Shown here: positions 63,468 to 64,000 of the stretch, piece by piece
How the letters are laid out: each line of letters starts with the position of its first letter
How positions within the stretch are numbered: the first letter of the stretch is position 1
Assembly (NCBI RefSeq): GCF_013386115.1
Contig: NZ_JACAOR010000007.1
Span: forward strand, 148,702 to 212,701
Reading direction: 5' to 3'
DNA from: Pseudomonas gingeri
GTDB lineage: Bacteria > Pseudomonadota > Gammaproteobacteria > Pseudomonadales > Pseudomonadaceae
Length of the DNA stretch: 64,000 nt
Program-made: the position numbers and the translations under genes
Notes under the pieces: model-generated
What the model was told of the DNA's origin: nothing
The model's input: the letters and a program-made list of their open reading frames with translations, nothing else
Databases searched by the model: none

Positions 63468-64000
63468 ATGCTTACCCTGACCCTCGGTACTTTCGCCCTC
63501 TCGATCAACCACCTGCTGTTGCTGCTGGCCCTCGCCCTGGCGACGCTGGTCGGCTGGCGGGTGGCCAGGCGCGGCGGCGATAACCCGGAGTCGGTGCTGT
63601 TCAGCCTGTTCCTGCTGGCGATGCTGGCGGCCCGCGGTGGTTTCGTGATCGCCTACTGGAGCTACTTCCGCAACGATCCGCTGCAGGTCCTCGATATCCG
63701 CGATGGCGGTTTCCTGCTCTGGCCCGGCCTGCTGGCCCTGCTGGTCGGCGCCCTGGCCTGGTGCTGGCGGCGTCCGGCGCTGCGCAAGCCGCTGGGCTTC
63801 GGCCTCGGCAGCGGACTGGCCTTCTGGCTGCTGGCGACCCTGTCGACCACCCTCTACGAGCAGGGCTCGCGCCTGCCGGACATCACCCTGGTCAACGCCG
63901 AAGGGCAGACCGTGCACCTGACCGACTATCAGGGCGGGCCGCTGGTGATCAACCTCTGGGCTACCTGGTGCCCGCCGTGCCGGCGGGAAATGCCGGTGCT
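63468..64000 (+). CDS. Membrane-anchored TlpA-like thioredoxin (3' partial)
   Basis: At least 177 residues; the gene runs off the window. The N-terminal 130 residues hold about four hydrophobic segments (SINHLLLLLALALATLVGW, FSLFLLAMLAARGGFVIAYW, GFLLWPGLLALLVGALAW, GLAFWLLATLS). A TlpA/ResA-type domain follows, with LPDITLVNAEGQTVHLTDY and the redox motif WATWCPPC (Cys at about 169 and 172). It begins on the base after the dsbD stop, so it is translated with it and is a likely electron acceptor of DsbD in the periplasm. The multi-span N-terminus is longer than the single anchor of classical TlpA. Confidence 0.9.
   Translation, partial: MLTLTLGTFALSINHLLLLLALALATLVGWRVARRGGDNPESVLFSLFLLAMLAARGGFVIAYWSYFRNDPLQVLDIRDGGFLLWPGLLALLVGALAWCWRRPALRKPLGFGLGSGLAFWLLATLSTTLYEQGSRLPDITLVNAEGQTVHLTDYQGGPLVINLWATWCPPCRREMPV

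Overview
The window is a GC-rich (roughly two-thirds G+C by eye) stretch of a fluorescent Pseudomonas chromosome, most like the P. fluorescens/P. putida lineages. The basis is the dense pyoverdine siderophore locus in the gene order known from P. aeruginosa, several PvdS-type iron-starvation promoters, and Pseudomonas REP palindromes.

Layout. Positions 1-3912 (+) hold the end of pvdN, then pvdO and pvdE: periplasmic maturation of the pyoverdine side chain and chromophore, and export of the precursor. Positions 4175-6670 (+) encode the ferripyoverdine receptor FpvA. Positions 6831-44393 (-) are one long operon read right to left: a SyrP/TauD-like aspartate beta-hydroxylase, then five peptide synthetases with ten modules and a terminal thioesterase. 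Positions 44829-51071 (+) are fpvGHJK-fpvCDEF, for periplasmic iron reduction and release and an ABC transporter. Positions 51206-57535 (+) hold two large toxin-like genes, one with a TcdA/TcdB-type pore region and RTX-like motifs, the other with a duplicated TIKI-like domain. Positions 57577-59298 (-) are mbtH and pvdH, which supply an NRPS chaperone and diaminobutyrate. Positions 59489-64000 hold an OmpR-type two-component system (-) divergent from dsbD and a membrane-anchored TlpA-type thioredoxin (+).

How it fits together. PvdH makes diaminobutyrate. The chromophore synthetase (PvdL) is not in the window. Binding-pocket residues read from the ten adenylation domains predict a chain of Lys, D-Asp, Ala, Thr, a Lys/Orn-like residue, D-Asp, Dab, Thr, Gly, Gly, in operon order. 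The SyrP-like enzyme could turn the two Asp into beta-hydroxyaspartate. No module has a hydroxyornithine code, and pvdF, which lies between pvdO and pvdE in P. aeruginosa, is absent. Iron would then be held by the chromophore catechol and two hydroxyaspartates. PvdE exports the precursor, PvdN and PvdO mature it, FpvA imports the iron complex, and FpvG-K and FpvC-F handle the iron in the periplasm.

Five PvdS-type boxes (a TAAAT or TAATT element, 16 nt, then CGT) precede pvdE, fpvA, the syrP-NRPS operon, mbtH and pvdH. Points of special interest are a REPIN inserted in frame in an adenylation domain, a nearly identical 412-bp tract shared by the two Asp modules, and the toxin pair inside the siderophore locus.
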